Assembly: GCA_028701635.1 (NCBI GenBank)
Contig: JAQVQJ010000029.1
Coordinates: 1-11,019, forward strand
From: Clostridia bacterium
GTDB lineage: Bacteria > Bacillota_A > Clostridia > Christensenellales > UBA1242
Reading direction: 5' to 3'
Length of the DNA stretch: 11,019 nucleotides
Shown here: in pieces, positions 7,543 to 11,019 of the stretch
Layout of the letters: the number at the start of each line of letters is the position of its first letter
How positions within the stretch are numbered: the first letter of the stretch is position 1
Program-made: the position numbers and the translations under genes
The notes under the pieces: model-generated
What the model saw: the letters and a program-made list of their open reading frames with translations, nothing else
Database searches by the model: none
Told to the model about the DNA's origin: nothing

Positions 7543-8354
7543 TGAAGGCTATTTTGTTTATAACTAAAAATTATTATTTAATTAAATTTGGGATGATTCA
7601 AGCGATGAATTTCCATCCTATGCCGAGATATTTGATGCGTAAAAATGCTATTATTAAAATAATAAAAAAATTTTCATATAACAATAAAAAACTATTAGAA
7701 ATTGGATATGGTGCGGGAGAAATTTTTTCTACATATCTTCAGCTAGGAATCAAGTGTTATGGATATGATTTTTCGGAAGAGGCGTATAAGTATACATCAA
7801 AAAATTTTGATAGCACCGTAGCATTGTATAAAAAAGAAGATGACATTCAAAAATTTGACTTTGACTTTGTTGTTGCTTGTGAAGTTTTAGAACATATAGA
7901 AAACGAGGAACAAGCCTTGTTGAATTGGAAGTCATATTTAAAAAAGAATGGAGTGCTTATTATTTCTGTGCCTGCGCATCAAAATCGCTGGGATGATAAT
8001 GATATTTCAAGTGGACATTTTAGAAGATATGAAAAAAATAAATTGAAAGAATTATTGAATAAATGGGGTTACCAAGTAGAAATGTTTTATACATATGATT
8101 TTCCATCTTGTTTCGTATTGGATCCAATTAGATCTAATAGGGCGAAAAAAATGCATTTATCTAACAAAAGCACGTGTATAAACAAGGAGGAGTTCACTAA
8201 AATAAGTGGTATAGCAAGAGATGAAAATAAGATTTTTAAGTTTTTTTCCAATAAATATTTTTGGCATCCTCTAATAAAATTCCAAGAACTATTTTATAAA
8301 TCTAATTTAGGATCAGCTTATATTGTTGCTTGCACACAAAAAATGAATGATTAA
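7542..8354 (+). CDS. Class I SAM-dependent methyltransferase
   Basis: A 270-residue Rossmann-fold methyltransferase, probably acting on a sugar or lipid-linked glycan given its neighbours. LLEIGYGAGEI (51-61) is motif I (SAM-binding glycine loop). CYGYDFSEEAYKY (72-84) ends the second strand with the acidic D76 expected to bind the SAM ribose. FDFVVACEVLEHIE (107-120) and GVLIISVPAH (137-146) match motifs II-III. The later W150, SGHFRRYE (157-164) block is frequent in methyltransferases of polysaccharide clusters. The start at 7542 shares its A with the preceding TAA stop (TAATG), so translation may be coupled. About 45 residues precede motif I. The gene is visibly richer in AAA, AAT, ATA and AGA codons than the genes upstream and resembles its downstream neighbour, suggesting a separate origin. 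It is not similar to the 1-664 methyltransferase beyond the fold. Substrate unknown. Confidence 0.88.
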   Translation: MKAILFITKNYYLIKFGMIQAMNFHPMPRYLMRKNAIIKIIKKFSYNNKKLLEIGYGAGEIFSTYLQLGIKCYGYDFSEEAYKYTSKNFDSTVALYKKEDDIQKFDFDFVVACEVLEHIENEEQALLNWKSYLKKNGVLIISVPAHQNRWDDNDISSGHFRRYEKNKLKELLNKWGYQVEMFYTYDFPSCFVLDPIRSNRAKKMHLSNKSTCINKEEFTKISGIARDENKIFKFFSNKYFWHPLIKFQELFYKSNLGSAYIVACTQKMND

Positions 8355-8378
8355 TAATCATATTATGAGAATTGAACT

Positions 8379-9320
8379 ATGAATTTTATTAGTTTTGAAC
8401 AATTAAACGATTGTATTTATAAGAATCTACACAAGGTGCCAAGAGATATTGATTTAATAGTAGGGATTCCTAGAAGTGGAATGTTACCAGCAACTATCTT
8501 GGCATTATATCTAAATCTACCATTTGTAGACATAGACAGTTTTTTAAGTGGGACAATTTATCAAACTGGCAATACAAGAAAATGTGAAAACTGGATCAAA
8601 TGCGCAAAAGATGCAAAAAAAATATTAGTGATAGACGATAGTATTAGTACTGGAAAAGCTATTCAACAGGCAAAAGAACAAATAAAACAATCTAATATCG
8701 ACTGTGAAATTTATTTTTGTGCAATTTATGCACTAAGTTTAAATTTTTTCATGGTAGATGTTTTTTTTGAAGTTTGCAATCATCCAAGAATGTTTGAATG
8801 GAACTATATGCATCATTGGGGATTGAAATACTCCTGTGTTGATATAGATGGCGTTTTATGTCGCGATCCGAACTTTTATGAAAATGATGATGGGGAAAAG
8901 TATATTAAATTTATTAGAAATGCACTTCCAAAATTTTTACCAACAAAACCTATTGGCTATATTGTATCTGCAAGATTAGAAAAATATAGGAATGAAACAG
9001 AGAAATGGTTGCAAAAGTATAATATTAAATACGATAATTTAATAATGCTTAACTGTGAAAACAGTAAAGAGCGAATAAAAAGTGTAAATCAAGGGGAATT
9101 TAAGGCAAATGTTTATAAAAATTCAGACTGCTTTCTTTTTATTGAAAGTAATCTGGAACAAGCAGTAGAAATATGCAAACTATCTCATAAACAAGTTTTT
9201 TGTACTGCAAATAGAAGATTAATAAATCCAAATAATTTAAATAATTATGTTCAAATATTGTTAAATGATTGGAGAATTACGCTAAAAAGAGTTATCAAAA
9301 AAATATTAAAGAAAATATAG
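8379..9320 (+). CDS. Phosphoribosyltransferase-HAD phosphatase fusion protein, possible ribofuranose-forming enzyme
   Basis: A 313-residue two-domain protein. Domain 1 (about 1-135) is a type I PRT fold: DLIVGIPRSGMLPA (25-38), VDIDSFLSG (50-58) and the PRPP loop ILVIDDSISTGKA (82-94) with the diagnostic acidic pair D86-D87 and TG. Domain 2 (about 150-285) is HAD-like: VDIDGVLC (154-161) gives nucleophile D155 and acid/base D157, IVSAR (195-199) gives motif II S197, K242 is a motif III candidate, and FIESN (254-258) occupies motif IV with one acidic residue. The linker has HPRMFEWNYMHHWG (135-148). A basic tail (303-312) ends it. PRPP-dependent phosphoribosyl transfer followed by HAD dephosphorylation is a known route to ribofuranose in bacterial glycans, for example the H. 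influenzae type b capsule polymerase. This gene would carry both steps; that is inference. Nucleotide salvage is the main alternative. Codon use is A-rich. Stop TAG is followed at once by a second TAG. Confidence 0.85.
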   Translation: MNFISFEQLNDCIYKNLHKVPRDIDLIVGIPRSGMLPATILALYLNLPFVDIDSFLSGTIYQTGNTRKCENWIKCAKDAKKILVIDDSISTGKAIQQAKEQIKQSNIDCEIYFCAIYALSLNFFMVDVFFEVCNHPRMFEWNYMHHWGLKYSCVDIDGVLCRDPNFYENDDGEKYIKFIRNALPKFLPTKPIGYIVSARLEKYRNETEKWLQKYNIKYDNLIMLNCENSKERIKSVNQGEFKANVYKNSDCFLFIESNLEQAVEICKLSHKQVFCTANRRLINPNNLNNYVQILLNDWRITLKRVIKKILKKI

Positions 9321-9331
9321 TAGTGATTTTT

Positions 9332-9347
9332 CCAACTAAAGAGTTGG
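9332..9347 (+). terminator. Short hairpin in the convergent intergenic gap
   Basis: CCAACT (9332-9337) pairs exactly with AGTTGG (9342-9347) around the loop AAAG, and can extend outward by a T-G wobble and a T-A pair. It starts 12 bases after the stop of the PRT-HAD gene, where a terminator would be expected, but it lacks a T run on its 3' side (T5 lies on the 5' side). Function as a plus-strand terminator is therefore doubtful. Confidence 0.3.
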
Positions 9348-9407
9348 GACATTAGGTTGTGCTATTAAGTAATATTAATTATTCTCAATTGGCTCTTTTT
9401 GTTGTGA

Positions 9408-9421
9408 AGCTTTTTAAAGCT
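9408..9421. repeat. 14-bp AT-rich palindrome at the convergent gene ends
   Basis: AGCTTT-TT-AAAGCT is a perfect inverted repeat reaching into the stop codon of the minus-strand gene. On the plus strand it is followed after three bases by TTTTT, so it could be a weak end signal for plus-strand transcripts. The stem is mostly A-T and the loop small, so it may be chance in this AT-rich DNA. Confidence 0.25.
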
Positions 9422-10400
9422 ATATTTTTGGTGGTGGTTGAAAAGATAATGACTTGTTTTTGTTTTTGATCTTATATATTGTTGCATAAATTCCTAATAA
9501 TCCGTCTCCAATTATTGTTGCTGATCTGGAAGCTATTGCTATGAAAACTCCTATTTCAATTGGAAAAAATCTGGTTAGAAGTAAAGCCAAGATGCCTTCC
9601 CTCACTCCTAATCCTGCCGGAATGAATATTGCCAGCATTCCAATTGTGCCTGAAAAAGACAAAAAACTTACGATTTCCGTAAAATGAGATATATTAATTG
9701 TTGTTATACTATTAATCATGATGAAGAAAGCGAAGCCATTTAGAATTTGGATGCTTAGATATTTTAATGAGAAAAAAAATATTTCTTTAAATGATAGGAA
9801 TTTGAATTTTTCTATTTTTTGTTTTTTGGCTATTTTTAGCAGTAAATTTGATGCCGTATGAAATATTTTTGGATGTAGGAGTAGCAAAATAATTGGAATA
9901 AGTATTATAATTCCCGCTTTATATGAAAAGGAGTTTTTTATTGATTCGGGAGCAAGGTAATAAATCAATGGAATACTTGCTATCAATCCTGAAAATATTT
10001 GTAAAAGCATTTCGTATATCGTGCATATTATGCATGTTTTTGTATCTATTCCGTTTTTTTTGCCAAAATAAGTTTTTATTACAGCTATACTTATATTTCC
10101 TGGTATGTATCGGCTTATCCAGGCTATGCTTTGTATATATAAGATGTAAAACAACTTAAATTTCACTTTTCCTAATTTGTGTAATATGTCATGCCAAAAT
10201 ACGCCTAATAAAATAGGGCTTACTGTGAATATAAAAATTGAAATTATAAACAAAGAAAAATTAAAATCCCATTTGTAGGCTACTATTTTTGTCCAGTTAT
10301 AGTATGTGAATTTTGTAAAAAAGAACACTATTAGAAAAATAATTACTACTTTTAAAATAAAAAGAGTCTTTATTCTAATTTTATTTTGATTTTTTTTCAT
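9420..10400 (-). CDS. UPF0104/AglD-like (LPG_synthase_TM) multi-span membrane protein, flippase-like
   Basis: A 326-residue integral membrane protein with about eight hydrophobic segments after a basic N-terminus (MKKNQNKIRIK). Conserved landmarks of the lysylphosphatidylglycerol synthase transmembrane/UPF0104 superfamily are present: SRYIPGN (96-102) after the second helical pair and IFIPAGLGVREGILALLL (258-275) near the C-terminus, then SRSATIIGDGLLG (291-303). Members such as archaeal AglD and the flippase half of MprF act on lipid-linked substrates. This protein has only the membrane half and no aminoacyl-transferase domain, so it is not MprF. A role in moving or modifying a polyprenyl- or glycerolipid-linked sugar is inferred from context. 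Its ATG overlaps the dehydrogenase stop as ATGA (10397-10400), indicating one operon. A GGGAGG lies 14 bases before the ATG but is too distant and is coding sequence. It converges with the PRT-HAD gene across 99 bp. Confidence 0.8.
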   Translation of the reverse strand: MKKNQNKIRIKTLFILKVVIIFLIVFFFTKFTYYNWTKIVAYKWDFNFSLFIISIFIFTVSPILLGVFWHDILHKLGKVKFKLFYILYIQSIAWISRYIPGNISIAVIKTYFGKKNGIDTKTCIICTIYEMLLQIFSGLIASIPLIYYLAPESIKNSFSYKAGIIILIPIILLLLHPKIFHTASNLLLKIAKKQKIEKFKFLSFKEIFFFSLKYLSIQILNGFAFFIMINSITTINISHFTEIVSFLSFSGTIGMLAIFIPAGLGVREGILALLLTRFFPIEIGVFIAIASRSATIIGDGLLGIYATIYKIKNKNKSLSFQPPPKI

Positions 10401-11019
10401 TTTTTATAGATATTCCTCCCATCCAAAATCAATCCCCCTTTCATCGCTTTTTTCATTCCCTCAATATCCACACTTCTAAATTCATCCCATTCGGTTGCGA
10501 CTATCAAGGCATCTGCGCCTTTTACTGCGTCCTGAGAGTTTTTTGCGTAATAAATGTACGGGAGGATCTTTTTTGTATTTGGCATGGCTACCGGGTCGAA
10601 TGCTCGTATTTTTGCGCCTTCCTTTAGTAATTTTTCAATTATTTTCAGCGCTGGGGCTTCTCGCACATCATCAGTTTTCGGTTTAAATGCCAGTCCCCAA
10701 ACCGCTATCACTTTTCCTTTCAAATTTGGGATTTGTTTTTTTAGTTTTTCAAGCAGTAGATCTATTTGTCTGTGATTTACTTCTTCTGTAGCTTTCATAA
10801 TTTTAAATTCATACCCATATTCTTCTCCGGTTTTTATCAGGGCTTTTACATCTTTTGGGAAACAGCTTCCGCCGTATCCGATTCCCGCGTGCAAAAATCT
10901 TGGTCCTATGCGGTTATCCAAACCTATTCCTTTTGCTATTTCTTGAATATTTCCGCCCGCTTTTTCACAGAAATTCGATATTTCATTGATGAAAGAAATC
11001 TTTGTGGCGAGGAATGAAT
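10397..11019 (-). CDS. ugd: UDP-glucose 6-dehydrogenase, C-terminal part (5'-partial at window end)
   Basis: Oxidises UDP-glucose to UDP-glucuronate with two NAD+ in the cytoplasm, giving a charged sugar donor for the surface glycan. About 206 residues are visible. They begin FLATKISFINEISNFCE, the central helix of the family, followed by GIGLDNRIG and the catalytic block GIGYGGSCFPKD with its active-site Cys. The C-terminal domain has VIAVWGLAFKPKTDDVREAP, then IRAFDPVA and LIVATEWDEF, ending GRNIYKK. The N-terminal NAD-binding domain is beyond the window edge. A TTG at 10921 (in GLDNRIG) is internal, not a start, because the family sequence continues unbroken upstream to 11017. It is co-directional with and overlaps by ATGA the membrane protein downstream. 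UDP-mannose/ManNAc dehydrogenases are relatives, but the GGSCFPKD context and C-terminus fit the UDP-glucose enzyme best. Confidence 0.93.
   Translation of the reverse strand, partial: SFLATKISFINEISNFCEKAGGNIQEIAKGIGLDNRIGPRFLHAGIGYGGSCFPKDVKALIKTGEEYGYEFKIMKATEEVNHRQIDLLLEKLKKQIPNLKGKVIAVWGLAFKPKTDDVREAPALKIIEKLLKEGAKIRAFDPVAMPNTKKILPYIYYAKNSQDAVKGADALIVATEWDEFRSVDIEGMKKAMKGGLILDGRNIYKK

Noticed and set aside
9923..10159. Plus-strand frame opposite the membrane protein gene
   Set aside because: Antisense to the UPF0104-like gene with conserved RYIPGN and PAGLGVREG; hydrophobic appearance is expected from the opposite strand.
10397..10399. TGA read as glycine (alternative code of some Patescibacteria)
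   Set aside because: No gene has an in-frame TGA, and this TGA ends the dehydrogenase at its usual length with an ATGA overlap to the next start.
9420..10400. Full MprF (lysylphosphatidylglycerol synthase)
   Set aside because: Only the transmembrane flippase-like half is present at 326 aa; the cytosolic aminoacyl-transferase domain is absent.
10415..10420. GGGAGG on the minus strand as ribosome binding site for the membrane protein gene
   Set aside because: It is 14 bases from the ATG, beyond usual spacing, and encodes the conserved DGRN end of the dehydrogenase.
1..11019. CRISPR arrays, tRNA or rRNA genes, insertion sequences
   Set aside because: No regularly spaced repeats, cloverleaf-like sequences, transposase motifs or terminal inverted repeats were seen.

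Overview
This is an AT-rich bacterial surface-polysaccharide or glycolipid locus with tightly packed genes. Small genes, 1-8 bp overlaps, almost no visible Shine-Dalgarno sequences and the glycosyltransferase/flippase-like content would fit a Candidate Phyla Radiation (Patescibacteria) genome. That assignment is an inference; no taxonomic marker gene is present. The standard genetic code works: TAA, TAG and one TGA serve as stops, and no frame reads through TGA.

Plus-strand block, 1-9320. It starts with the 3' part of a class I SAM methyltransferase whose conserved N-terminus and Rossmann domain lie in different frames, joined at a T-TTT-TTC heptamer (68-74). Three GT4 glycosyltransferases follow (642-1820, 1813-2901, 2901-4079); the first and third are paralogues, both 392 aa, flanking an unrelated GT4. 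Next come a large GT-C type membrane glycosyltransferase with a C-terminal soluble region (4108-6570) and a DPM1/GtrB/ArnC-like GT2 (6616-7542). This pair suggests that the GT2 makes a polyprenyl-phosphate sugar which the GT-C enzyme uses outside the membrane. A second methyltransferase (7542-8354) and a phosphoribosyltransferase-HAD phosphatase fusion (8379-9320) complete the block. The last two genes are richer in A and in AGA/TTA/ATA codons than the genes before them.

Minus-strand block, 11019-9420. A UDP-glucose 6-dehydrogenase, cut at its 5' end by the window edge, overlaps by ATGA with a UPF0104/AglD-like multi-span membrane protein. The blocks converge on a 99-bp gap (9321-9419), the longest gene-free stretch, which contains short hairpins.

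Working model: nucleotide sugars, including UDP-glucuronate, feed cytoplasmic GT4 assembly of a lipid-linked glycan. The methyltransferases decorate or cap it, the GT2/GT-C pair adds sugar on the outer face, and the PRT-HAD fusion may supply a ribofuranose branch from PRPP (phosphoribosyl transfer, then dephosphorylation). The fusion protein, the possible frameshift site and a perfect 10-bp terminator-like hairpin inside the GT-C gene are the most interesting items.
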